DNA of 60,530 nt from contig NZ_BSTR01000049.1 in assembly GCF_030269645.1 (NCBI RefSeq), forward strand, positions 1-60,530, read 5' to 3'. Shown in pieces: positions 1-7,466 of this stretch. The translations under genes and the position numbers were made by a program. The notes beneath the pieces are model-generated. The model saw only the letters and a list, made by a program, of their open reading frames with translations, was not told the DNA's origin and did no database searches. The stretch comes from Actinokineospora sp. NBRC 105648. Its GTDB lineage: Bacteria; Actinomycetota; Actinomycetes; Mycobacteriales; Pseudonocardiaceae. Each line of letters opens with the position of its first letter. The stretch's first letter is position 1.

Positions 1-280
1 AGCCGCAGCCGCCTGCGATCCTGTCGTCTTCACAAACACATGATCAACAGGCGGCTGCTCCACGTCGAACACGGGCCCCACCACACGTTCCCGCAGGTCA
101 CAACCCAAATGGCGGCTGCCGTACTAGTTCGTCGTAGATCCGCGATCGGCAGGTCGCATTCTCGTCATGTTGACAGTATGACGACACTTCTCCGTCAAGT
201 CGCGTCTGAGGCGCATCGAGGAATTCGAAGACGCTATTGTCTTCTGCGTCCAGCGGCGCAACACCTCAATCGGAGATCTT
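1..280. other. Left-edge non-coding stretch
   Basis: I see no convincing gene here. Short open frames exist but lack a ribosome-binding site and recognisable protein features. It presumably holds the promoter of the TIR-like operon that begins at 281. Confidence 0.4.
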
Positions 281-1246
281 GTGGTCTACTTTCACGCCCG
301 TGTAACTGTGACAGGTGCCGGTCATGACGAGGTCAAACTCGACATGACCGCGCAACAACTGGAAGAGCAATTCTTGTCTCCATATCGGGACGGAGCAGTG
401 ATCACCGTCAACGGCAAGTCGGTTTCGGTGAACGCGATTGAGCGGCTTCGTGTGTCCCGAAGTGACGTGTCGGCCCAGGTGATCATGCGTGAGATCGAAC
501 TGGAGGACGCGCGCTCATCAGTGCTCTTGCTCAGCGGGCCGTCGTTGGAGTGGCGGGCGGCAGGCCGCGCCACTGATGTCACAGACGAGTATGTCGTCGG
601 CCCGCCCGGGGGATTGGCCGAACCTGCGCCGTCCAGTCGGCCCGATGCCCGGTCCCCTGGGCGGGATGCCGGGCCTGATGACCGCAAGCGGGTCTTCCTG
701 ATCCACGGCCGCGATCGCAAGACGGCCGTTGCCATGAAGGCGTTTCTTCGCGCGCTCGGGCTCAGGATAGTCGAGTGGGACCACGCGGTCAGTCGCACGG
801 GCACACCAAATCCATATGTCGGAGACGTTGTCGGCGAAGGCCTGAGCATGGCCGACGCCGCGGTTGTGCTGCTCACGCCCGACGAGATTGTCGTGCTGCG
901 TGAAGACTTGCAGAACGATGACGACGGACCCGTCGAACGGACCGCTCAGGGACAGGGGAGGCCGAACGTCTACTACGAGGCGGGTATTGCCGATGCCCTC
1001 GGCAGGCAGCGGACCGTCCTGGTCGAGGTAGGTCGGGTCAAGCGGTTCAGTGACGTCGCCGGTCGTCTGATCGTTCGGTTCGACGGGTCTCCGGGGAAGC
1101 GCAAGACGCTTACCGAGCGGCTCAAGAGCGCGGGCCTGGACGTCGACACCTCAGGCAGCGACTGGCTCAACGATGGTAACTTCGCTGAAGGTATCGAAGA
1201 ATCCGCCCAGATGCTGGAAAAGTACACGCTGGGGGACCAGACGTGA
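281..1246 (+). CDS. TIR-like nucleotide-binding protein (Cap12/Pycsar-effector type), putative anti-phage effector
   Basis: The C-terminal half (about residues 137-310 of 321) resembles the TIR-like family Pfam calls CAP12/Pycsar effector TIR domain. It has a first strand and loop reading VFLIHGRDRKTAV, a segment SMADAAVVLLTPDE, and NVYYEAG, whose Glu233 sits where TIR NADases carry their catalytic Glu. In CBASS and Pycsar, relatives degrade NAD+ when bound by a cyclic nucleotide. The first 110 residues form a separate, unrecognised domain, joined by a Pro/Gly/Asp-rich linker, and may be the sensor. No cyclase lies beside it in the window. The GTG start follows CGGAG at 272. The stop overlaps the start of the next gene (GTGA), so the two are probably translationally coupled. 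The NADase activity is inferred. Confidence 0.75.
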   Translation: MVYFHARVTVTGAGHDEVKLDMTAQQLEEQFLSPYRDGAVITVNGKSVSVNAIERLRVSRSDVSAQVIMREIELEDARSSVLLLSGPSLEWRAAGRATDVTDEYVVGPPGGLAEPAPSSRPDARSPGRDAGPDDRKRVFLIHGRDRKTAVAMKAFLRALGLRIVEWDHAVSRTGTPNPYVGDVVGEGLSMADAAVVLLTPDEIVVLREDLQNDDDGPVERTAQGQGRPNVYYEAGIADALGRQRTVLVEVGRVKRFSDVAGRLIVRFDGSPGKRKTLTERLKSAGLDVDTSGSDWLNDGNFAEGIEESAQMLEKYTLGDQT

Positions 1247-2016
1247 GCATTCTCAGAGATTTCGTCTACTACGACAGCGCCACGATCGATAGCTTCATGT
1301 CCTCGTTCGAGGGCGGGCTCTACGATGAGGAAGACCGGCACACCACCGCTAGTAGCATGGGTGTCGGAGCCGGGGATGAGACTGACGTTTCGTCATCGGA
1401 CAGTTGGCGCAAGACGCTCCGGCAGACACCGGCGGGCCGGTTCAGTCGACTGTACGAATATATTCAGAAAAGTGCGGGATTGCTCGAATTTCGTCAAGGT
1501 GAAGCATTGCAGTTGGATGCGATCGAAGAGGACCAGTTCTGTTTGATCAGGGGGACGATCGAGATCTCGCAGGTGGTGAGCGCGGTGATGAACGCTCCCC
1601 AATACCAAGCCATCAGCAATGTCGTGAAGCAGTTCGGCAAGTTCGGGCTGATTGACGATCTGGCCGAAGTCGAGAAGGTCGACGAGCAGCTGGCAGCTTT
1701 GACAGAGGTGAGGCACGCCCTGAACGACAAGATCTCGGTCGTGCTCAGTGTTGGATCGGCCGCACCCAAGTTCGCCTTACCGATCCGCCGAAGCGTCATC
1801 GGCGAGCGGTTCAACGAGTTGGAAGGCCGCGCCACCGTGTTCGGGCGGTTCTCAGAGGCGGTACCCCGCTCGAAGAGGTACACACTGATTGACCTACCAG
1901 GCCGCCCACCCCTGTCTCGGCAACAGCGGCGGCAGGCCGCCAAAACCGGTCAAGCGGACCAAGCATCGGTCGGCGGTCCCCTGGCGATACTCAACGTGAT
2001 CGCCGTCTACCGCTGA
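1243..2016 (+). CDS. Partner of TIR-like protein, unknown function (possibly DUF6414-like)
   Basis: A 257-residue soluble protein beginning MSILRDFVYYDSATIDSF. An opening of this kind (short strand, 'D/Y...D...' and a serine-rich helix) reminds me of DUF6414 proteins, but I could not test this. The middle has a helical region (about 105-160) with repeated Val/Glu/Leu pattern that could form a coiled coil, and the C-terminus is basic (QQRRQAAK) before a hydrophobic last strand. No signal peptide or membrane segment is visible. It overlaps the TIR-like gene by four bases, which strongly suggests a common operon, and a partnership as regulator, sensor or second effector. It ends eight bases before the convergent glycosylase remnant. 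Confidence 0.6.
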   Translation: MSILRDFVYYDSATIDSFMSSFEGGLYDEEDRHTTASSMGVGAGDETDVSSSDSWRKTLRQTPAGRFSRLYEYIQKSAGLLEFRQGEALQLDAIEEDQFCLIRGTIEISQVVSAVMNAPQYQAISNVVKQFGKFGLIDDLAEVEKVDEQLAALTEVRHALNDKISVVLSVGSAAPKFALPIRRSVIGERFNELEGRATVFGRFSEAVPRSKRYTLIDLPGRPPLSRQQRRQAAKTGQADQASVGGPLAILNVIAVYR

Positions 2017-2024
2017 GCCGTTGA

Positions 2025-2525
2025 TCAGCCGTTCCCCTTGGCCGCGGCCTTGGCTGCCTTCTTGTAAGCGCGGACCTCCGCCAGCGTGTCAGCACTCACC
2101 ACGTCAGCTACCGACTTGCGGGTGTTCGCCGGCCCGTAGCCTTCTGCGGCTTTCCGCCAGCCGTACGGCGTGACGCCCAACTGCTTGCCCAGCAGCGCCA
2201 GGAAGATCTTGGCCTTCTGCTCGCCGAAACCAGGGAGAGCCTTGAGCCGCCTAAGGACTTCGGCCCCACTGGGCTTGTCCCGAGTCCAGATGGCTTCGGT
2301 GTCGCCGCCGTACTCGGAGACGATGTACTGGCAGAGCCCCTGAACGCGCTTGGCCATGGAACCTCCATACCGGTGGATGGCCGGAGGAGTGGTGGCCAGA
2401 GTGGCGAAGGCTTCGGGCTCGAAGTCCGCGATCTCGTGGACATCGAGCTTGTTGCCCAAGCGCGTGTAGAGCTTGTAGGGCCCGTTGAACGCCACCTCCA
2501 TCGGGATCTGCTGGTCGCAACACAT
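2025..2525 (-). pseudogene. 5'-truncated HhH-GPD DNA glycosylase, copy 1
   Basis: It matches the intact copy at 4452-5039 from the residues DQQI onward through the helix-hairpin-helix region (LKALPGFGEQKAKIFLALLGKQLG) to the Lys/Ala-rich tail. The first ~32 codons are missing. Upstream of the break the sequence is unrelated, and the ATG at 2525 that opens this frame lies in that foreign DNA. HhH-GPD proteins remove damaged bases from DNA; this copy lacks its N-terminus and is probably inactive. The break coincides with the sequence TGCTGGTC that recurs at other broken copies, so it looks like the left junction of an integrated element. Confidence 0.75.
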
Positions 2526-2530
2526 GGACG
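2509..2530. repeat. Putative attL junction 1 (core TGCTGGTC)
   Basis: At this point the glycosylase homology stops. The right arm CTGCTGGTCGCAACA then ATG is shared with the junction at 3378-3394, while the core TGCTGGTC is shared with the right-side junctions at 13094 and 14405. Such a pattern is expected for attL/attR sites of a recombinase that targets this gene. Confidence 0.6.
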
Positions 2531-2637
2531 AATGTATGTACCGCCAAAGGGGTGAACATGGCCTGGAGGGCGATTGTTCGGTAATGGATGGTGGTGAACA
2601 GCGATGTTCTGGAAAAAGCTAAATCTAGGAGGCATCG

Positions 2638-2832
2638 ATGTCGTGGACCTGTGAGCGGTGCAAGCGACAAAACTCGGATGACAGATATTCCTGCCACAAG
2701 TGCAATAATTTCAACCCGCACGCCAATCCGGCTCATGTGCGGAATTTGGACTGGAAATGTCCTTCTTGTGGGATTAGCAACGGCGGCAACTTTCGTACTT
2801 GCTACAAGTGTCAGAAGAAGCGACCTGCCTGA
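2638..2832 (+). CDS. Small double RanBP2-type zinc-finger protein
   Basis: A 64-residue protein made almost wholly of two zinc fingers: residues 1-25 (W-x-C-x2-C ... C-x2-C, with SWTCERC and SCHKCNNF) and 38-64 (DWKCPSC and TCYKCQKK). The Trp before the first Cys pair and the Asn in the middle are typical of RanBP2-type fingers, which in eukaryotes bind ubiquitin or single-stranded RNA. A strong ribosome-binding site AGGAGG (2627-2632) precedes the ATG. It is alone between two truncated glycosylase copies and is AT-richer than its surroundings, so it looks like cargo of a small island. Its ligand is unknown. Confidence 0.7.
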   Translation: MSWTCERCKRQNSDDRYSCHKCNNFNPHANPAHVRNLDWKCPSCGISNGGNFRTCYKCQKKRPA

Positions 2833-2907
2833 CGTGTGAACTGGACGCTGTGGTCAAATATCGTTGGGCGCTCCTTTTACTACTTCGAGCTATCAATACC
2901 TGCTCGC
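2833..2907. other. Short spacer between zinc-finger gene and glycosylase copy 2
   Basis: No gene or clear hairpin seen. It is the 3' flank of two convergent reading frames. Confidence 0.3.
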
Positions 2908-3390
2908 CTAGCTGTTCTCCTTCGCGGCAGCCTTCGCGACTTCTTGTATGCTCGTACCTCGGCCAATGTGTCCTTGTTAACCACGTTTGCGACTGACCGG
3001 CGACTTTCGGACAAGCCATAATCGCCTGCTGCCTCCCGCCAACCTTTCGGGATGACGGCAAGTTGCTTGCCGAGCAGTGCGAGCAAGATTCTGGCCTTCT
3101 GCTCGCCGTAGCCAGGGAGGGCCTTGAGGCGTTCGAGTACATCGGCGCCCGTGGGCTTGTCGCGGGTCCAGATGACGGTGGAGTCGCCGTCCCACTCGGT
3201 GACGATGTGTTGACAGAGGGTTTGGACTCGTTTGGCCATGCCGCCGCCGTAGCGGTGAATTGCCGGTGGGGTGGTGGCGGGGGTGGCGAACTCGTCGGGG
3301 TCGTAGTTGGCGATTTCGTGGACGTCGAGTTTGTTGCCCAGGCGGGTGTAGAGCTTGTACGGGCCGTTGAAGGCGATCTGCTGGTCGCAA
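2908..3390 (-). pseudogene. 5'-truncated, frameshifted HhH-GPD DNA glycosylase, copy 2
   Basis: It is similar to copies 1 and 3 over the C-terminal domain (AFNGPYKLYTRLGNKLDV, LKALPGYGEQKARILLALLG), but three kinds of damage are visible. The N-terminal ~32 codons are missing at the same codons as in copy 1. Four codons (PMEV in copy 1) are deleted just after DQQI. Near 2939 the frame shifts: after AYKK the ancestral tail VAKAAAKENS and its stop at 2908-2910 lie in another frame. It is therefore a pseudogene. Its divergence from copies 1 and 3 argues for separate acquisition rather than a recent local duplication. Confidence 0.75.
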
Positions 3391-3394
3391 CAGA
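3378..3394. repeat. Putative attL junction 2 (core TGCTGGTC)
   Basis: It has the same core (3379-3386) and the same right arm GGTCGCAACA then ATG as junction 1, and the glycosylase homology ends here as well. Two independent left junctions with one arm imply two integration events by related recombinases. Confidence 0.55.
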
Positions 3395-3540
3395 TGTGTG
3401 AACGCATGTGTAACACGGTGTTGGTCTTCGTCGATCAAAGTGAGGTCGTGCCTGGGCCGGTTGTCGCATGGAGCGCGGTCTCAGCACGCGTGCATTGTGG
3501 ACGTTCGAGCCTTGATTTCAGTAGAACGGATCCTTGATTC

Positions 3541-4386
3541 ATGATTGGATGGCGCCGCGGAATGATCGCGAAGCGAGTCGATGTCGTCCGAAGTCGCGGA
3601 CCGTTGAACAGTGATGGGCCAACCGCATTGCTTGTCACTGCGCTCAGTTTGGAATACCGAGCAGTCAGGAAGCATTTAGTCGATCTTCGGACAGTTGTGC
3701 ATCCGTCAGGAACAATATATGAGGTCGGAACTTTCGGGTGTGGTCCGAACAATTGGAACGTCGTGCTGGTCGAAACCGGAATGGGAAACAATATTGCGGC
3801 GATCGAGACAAGTAGGGCGATCGATGGGTTCGAGCCCGAGGTGGCGATCTTTGTGGGAGTAGCAGGTGGTTTGAAGGATGTGGAGATTGGTGACGTTGTT
3901 GCGGCCGACTACGTGTATGGACATGAATCAGCGAAATTGACCGACAAATTTCAGTCGCGTATCAAGTCGTTCGGCTGCGGTTTCCCTCTGGTGCATGTCG
4001 CGAGGATGGTGCGGCGCAAGGAATGTTGGCACCATAGAGTTACTTCAGGGCAGACTCCGACGTCCTATGTGGGGCCTCTGGCGTCGGGGGAACAAATTTT
4101 GGCGGGAGTCAGGACGCAGACACATGACCTGATCGAACAGTTTTGCGGCGACAGCTTGGCGGTCGAGACGGAAGGTTGGGGCTTCTTGTTCGCCGCACAC
4201 GCCAGTGGTGACCTGCCTGCGATTGTAGTACGAGGGATATCGGACTTGACTGCGGGAAAGTCCGCCGAAATGGATCTTGCGAATCAGCCTGCAGCTGCCG
4301 ACCATGCCGCCGCCTTCGCGTTCGAACTTATCGCCGAGGTGTCTTCCGTATTTGGTGGGGTTTTCGGGTTCGAGGGTCAGGGCTGA
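3541..4386 (+). CDS. Nucleoside phosphorylase/nucleosidase superfamily protein (PNP_UDP/MTAN-like)
   Basis: A 281-residue protein with the phosphorylase-superfamily layout: TALLVTALSLEYRAV (first strand and loop), VVLVETGMGNNIAA (phosphate/ribose loop), IFVGVAGGLKDVEIGDVVAADYV (the Gly-rich centre), LAVETEGWGF (VEMEG-type motif, with the ribose-binding Glu) and VVRGISDLTAGK with the Asp that polarises the purine in MTA/SAH nucleosidases. Stand-alone relatives cleave nucleosides; in bacterial conflict systems the fold also occurs as an effector. It lies between glycosylase copies 2 and 3, is AT-richer than flanking chromosome, and has no metabolic partner nearby, so a defence or conflict role is plausible but unproven. 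The ATG at 3541 is the first in frame; 3562 is an alternative. Confidence 0.7.
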   Translation: MIGWRRGMIAKRVDVVRSRGPLNSDGPTALLVTALSLEYRAVRKHLVDLRTVVHPSGTIYEVGTFGCGPNNWNVVLVETGMGNNIAAIETSRAIDGFEPEVAIFVGVAGGLKDVEIGDVVAADYVYGHESAKLTDKFQSRIKSFGCGFPLVHVARMVRRKECWHHRVTSGQTPTSYVGPLASGEQILAGVRTQTHDLIEQFCGDSLAVETEGWGFLFAAHASGDLPAIVVRGISDLTAGKSAEMDLANQPAAADHAAAFAFELIAEVSSVFGGVFGFEGQG

Positions 4387-4451
4387 AGGAGAGGTGTGCC
4401 CCTGGGCGTCGAAGCCGTGTATTCGGCGCCGACTTTGCAGCTCGTCATAGA

Positions 4452-5039
4452 TCAGTCACTGTTCAAAGCGGCAGCTTTGGCCGCCTTCTTATTGGCTCTT
4501 ACCTCTAGCAACGTCTCGGTGCTGATGACGTCCGCCACCGACTTGCGAGTGTTGGCGAGACCGTAGTCTCCTGCGGCTTTGCGCCAGCCGTACGGGGTGA
4601 TGCCCAACTGCTTGCCCAGCAGGGCCAGGAAGATTTTGGCCTTCTGTTCGCCGTAGCCGGGGAGGGCCTTGAGGCGCTTGAGGACTTCGGCGCCGGTGGG
4701 TTTGTCGTCAGTCCAGATGGCTTCTGTGTTGCCGTCATAGTGTTCGGCGATGTACTGGCAGAGGGTCTGGACTCGCTTGGCCATGCTGCCGCCGTAGCGG
4801 TGGATGGCGGGTGGGGTGGTGGCTAGGGTGGCGAAGGCTTCGGGGTCGTAGTTGGCGATTTCGTGGACGTCTAGTTTGTTGCCTAGACGGGTGTAGAGCT
4901 TGTAGGGGCCGTTGAAGGCGACCTCCATTTGGATTTGTTGATCTAGGAGCATGCCGATCACCAAGGCCAAGGGGGAGCGCTCCAGGAGGGCGTCCGCCTC
5001 GGGGTTCTGGGCTATGCACAGCTTCGGCTTGTCGGTCAT
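4452..5039 (-). CDS. HhH-GPD family DNA glycosylase, intact copy 3
   Basis: This is the only complete copy (195 residues). It begins MTDKPKLCIAQNPEADALL, which matches the N-terminal fragments at 13.1 and 14.4 kb, and continues through GMLLDQQIQMEVAFNGPYKL and the helix-hairpin-helix LKALPGYGEQKAKIF to a Lys/Ala-rich tail. The family excises damaged bases in base-excision repair. Codons at the break point used by the other copies are written with AT-rich synonyms (CTCCTAGATCAACAAATC), so the core TGCTGGTC is absent although the protein is conserved. It may be an element-borne or recoded copy that keeps the function while no longer serving as target. It lies beside the rep gene on the same strand. 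Confidence 0.8.
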   Translation of the reverse strand: MTDKPKLCIAQNPEADALLERSPLALVIGMLLDQQIQMEVAFNGPYKLYTRLGNKLDVHEIANYDPEAFATLATTPPAIHRYGGSMAKRVQTLCQYIAEHYDGNTEAIWTDDKPTGAEVLKRLKALPGYGEQKAKIFLALLGKQLGITPYGWRKAAGDYGLANTRKSVADVISTETLLEVRANKKAAKAAALNSD

Positions 5040-5484
5040 GGGGAGAGGATCGCATAAGGCGGCTCTCCTGTACCCACACGACGGGCTGAGTGCCATCCCG
5101 TCGACCTGGCGTAGCCCGATCAGGTTGGGTGGGGGCTGCAACCGTCCGCCTGTCTGGTGGTGGCTGACCAAGGCTTGCGGCCCCCGCCCAACCTGATATC
5201 CCTCTGGGAGGTCGATGGGATGGCACGGGTCTGACCACCTAAGCCGAACCATCCGCGCTGACCATCCTGGAGACCTGCCCGTCCGGCGAGGACATCGTCT
5301 TGAGGCGGCGCGGACTGGCACGCTTGCCGCCCGGTGGGAGGGTCGCCCGGCCGGGCGGAGCGGAGCGGGAGCCCGGCCGTGGCGTGCGCTCCCGCCTGTG
5401 GGCGGCAAGCTCGCCCAAGCCGCAGCCGCCCTCCGCGCCGCTTGGCGGCGCGCTTGAACTGGGGGAAGAAAGTTTGAACCGGGA
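5040..5484. repeat. Non-coding region with two large imperfect palindromes
   Basis: Between the glycosylase start and the rep stop there is no convincing gene. Segment 5091-5107 pairs with 5209-5225 (17 bp, one mismatch), and inside it 5119-5141 pairs with 5175-5197 (23 bp, two mismatches, both G-U compatible in RNA). A second structure pairs 5322-5340 with 5389-5410 around the perfect palindrome GCCCGGCCGGGC at 5345-5356. Possible roles are a replication or transfer origin of the element, a terminator for rep, or a structured RNA. Confidence 0.55.
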
Positions 5485-6783
5485 TCACCCACGGTGCTTC
5501 TGCTCTCGGATGGTCTCGGCCCAGGTCTCCTCGGCAGTTGTGCGGTAGCCGGTGCCGAGGACGTGCCAAGAGCCGATCCGATCGGCATCAGTGGGCAGCG
5601 GCGGCAGGCCGTTGTACTCGCGGGCCTCGTCGGCGCGGTGGCGGGCTCGGTCGGTGCGCATGGCCCCCAACGTCGTTGAGTAGTGGCGGCTCTTGGTTGA
5701 GAAGTGGCCGCCATAGCCGAGCATGTGTGCCCAGTCTCGTAGGTGGCGGTCGGGGTGGGTGTCAGCCAGGCTCCAACAGGTTTCGATCATGCGGCGGGCG
5801 TGCGGGGTCAGGCTGCGGACGCGGTGCAGGTGCTTGATCGTCTTTAGGGGACGGTTGATGGTGCCCGCGGCTTCGGCGCCTTTGGTCGCGTACTTGGCGA
5901 TGTAGCGGGCAACCTGCTGGTCTGACCATCCGCTTCCGGACGAGATCGGGCGAATGTCCAGCTGCTTGCCCCAACGCAGGGTTCTGTCTGGAAGGGACAC
6001 GCGGGCAGCTCGTGCTGCTGCGCTGATCGCGTCCGTAAGCGCCTCGGTATCAAGCGGTGGCGGGTCTGTGGGACCACCTGGGCCGTCAAGGCGGATCACG
6101 GCGTGGAAGTGGACCAGGCCGCGCGACTGGTACTCGGCGACCTTGGCGTATTCCACCCGCAGGTAGCTGCTCAGCTTCGACCGTGGCACACCAAGCAACT
6201 CGGCCAAGTGGCGCCGCAGGTAGACCGTGAAGACGTGCCACAGCTTGCCAGCGTGGTTGTTCCACAGAATGGCGCCTGGGTAGTCGTAGGTCCCAGGGTC
6301 GATGGGTTGGCCCAAGACGGGGTCGTTCTCCGAGTGCCTGAGTCGGCAGCTCGGGCCGGTTGCGCGTGGGTGGCATGGGCGGGTGTCCACACGCGAGTGG
6401 ACGGGACCGAACGTGGGGGCGGTGAACGTTGCGAACACACGTGGATGCGTGGCCACTGACTCCGGAACGTCGCGACCTCCGGCCAGGCCGGAGCGGATGA
6501 GGTGGAACGTGTCATCCGCATACACCCGCGCGCACGGCTCGCACCGGCTCATCCGGCGGTTGCCGCAGGCGGTGAGGATGTAGCCGGTCGGCTCGTCGCG
6601 GGTGTCGTAGCTGCTCAGGATCTCGCCGGTGGCTGTGTCGACGGTGCTCGACTGCCCTACCAGGCGGATCGGGTGGGTGCAGCCTCCGGCGCTGGCGACC
6701 ATCTGGCGCCAGCGGTCGAAGTCCGGCATGGTGGCGCGCTCACCGAGCTGCCGCAGCCACACGGGCCAGTCCTCGGCGTTCAT
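5485..6783 (-). CDS. repSA: Replication initiator, RepSA/pSAM2 type
   Basis: A 432-residue protein resembling the rolling-circle replication initiators of actinomycete integrative elements. It has a Cys-rich N-terminal part (CGNRRMSRCEPCARVYADD), the segment FATFTAPTFGPVHSR, and GLVHFHAVIRLDGPGG, whose HFH cluster matches the metal-binding HUH-like motif of Rep proteins. YIAKYATKGAE supplies the Tyr/Lys region. The start ATG at 6783 is chosen over 6801 because GGAGG lies eight bases before it and because it overlaps the stop of a 56-codon gene (TGATG). Rep acts on the excised circular form of the element. It marks the island as derived from an AICE. Confidence 0.85.
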   Translation of the reverse strand: MNAEDWPVWLRQLGERATMPDFDRWRQMVASAGGCTHPIRLVGQSSTVDTATGEILSSYDTRDEPTGYILTACGNRRMSRCEPCARVYADDTFHLIRSGLAGGRDVPESVATHPRVFATFTAPTFGPVHSRVDTRPCHPRATGPSCRLRHSENDPVLGQPIDPGTYDYPGAILWNNHAGKLWHVFTVYLRRHLAELLGVPRSKLSSYLRVEYAKVAEYQSRGLVHFHAVIRLDGPGGPTDPPPLDTEALTDAISAAARAARVSLPDRTLRWGKQLDIRPISSGSGWSDQQVARYIAKYATKGAEAAGTINRPLKTIKHLHRVRSLTPHARRMIETCWSLADTHPDRHLRDWAHMLGYGGHFSTKSRHYSTTLGAMRTDRARHRADEAREYNGLPPLPTDADRIGSWHVLGTGYRTTAEETWAETIREQKHRG

Positions 6784-6953
6784 CAGGCTGCCTCCGACCA
6801 TGTGGTGCGGTCGGGGCGTGGCTGGGCGATCTTGGTACCGAGGATGGCGTTGGCGCGTTCCCAGCGCTCATCGGTCCAGAGCGGTGCGGACTGGGCCACC
6901 TGATCGGCCCACTCCCACAGGTCAGGGTGTTGCTCCACCGAAAACACTTCCAT
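6783..6953 (-). CDS. Small 56-residue protein upstream of rep
   Basis: The frame encodes an acidic, Trp-rich peptide beginning MEVFSVEQHPDLWEWADQVA and ending TWSEAA, and its TGA overlaps the rep ATG. I do not recognise the family; small overlapping genes just before rep are usual in such elements. The start is uncertain: no good ribosome-binding site is visible, and the start codon lies inside the left arm of a 19-bp inverted repeat that could occlude it or control its transcription. Confidence 0.55.
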   Translation of the reverse strand: MEVFSVEQHPDLWEWADQVAQSAPLWTDERWERANAILGTKIAQPRPDRTTWSEAA

Positions 6954-7030
6954 TCATGCATCGGTGGCAAGTCGCGTCTGGCGCGCAAATGCGTATCGCT
7001 GCGATGCCGAAGCATGAATGGAAGTGTTTT
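6941..7030. repeat. Perfect 19-bp inverted repeat upstream of rep
   Basis: AAAACACTTCCATTCATGC at 6941-6959 is repeated exactly inverted at 7012-7030, separated by 52 bases. The left arm covers the start codon of the 56-residue gene. Fully matched arms in an AT-richer pocket suggest an operator for a dimeric repressor, a Rep-binding or nick site, or a regulatory hairpin. Confidence 0.7.
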
Positions 7031-7118
7031 TGCGACCCGTGGCCGCGCCCGTAGGCTTTTTTATGTTTTTGGGGTGCAGCTTTTAGTTGTACTACGACTT
7101 GCCGGTGGTTGGCTGCGG

Positions 7119-7466
7119 CTACGAACGTCCTTGTGGTGTGCTCCGAGATTCGATCATCCGATACCTTCTGGCCTGGTGGACTTGCAGCCAACGGCACGCT
7201 TCGATCACGCGGTACGCGGTCGAGTCGAGGTTGTCGACTTCCATACCTTCGTCGAAAGAGTCCTCTGTCAGGCTCAGTTGTACCTGATTGGCGTATTTGA
7301 TCAGATACCCGATGTCTTCCACCAGTGACGGCACTCCTTTTGGCCAGGGCTCCGTGGGGTCGGCCGTCTTGAGCACGTGGGCGGTGGTCTGCGGAAGACG
7401 GGACAGCATGTAGGCGTCACCACCGGGTGGTGCCACCGGAGTGGGGCATTCCTGGCTTTCGCTCAT
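7119..7466 (-). CDS. Hypothetical element protein, 115 residues
   Basis: It starts MSESQECPTPVAPPGGDAY at an ATG that overlaps the stop of the preceding gene (ATGA), which fixes both frames. The protein has a disordered Pro-rich head and a helical acidic middle (LVEDIGYLIKYANQVQLSL, DSTAYRVIEACRWLQ). No membrane segment or catalytic motif is visible, and I do not recognise the family. It is the last gene of a compact 30-194-115 codon operon and probably serves the element. Confidence 0.6.
   Translation of the reverse strand: MSESQECPTPVAPPGGDAYMLSRLPQTTAHVLKTADPTEPWPKGVPSLVEDIGYLIKYANQVQLSLTEDSFDEGMEVDNLDSTAYRVIEACRWLQVHQARRYRMIESRSTPQGRS

Noticed and set aside
40..327. An open frame at the left edge
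   Set aside because: No ribosome-binding site, Arg/His-rich random-looking translation, and it overlaps the supported TIR-like gene start.
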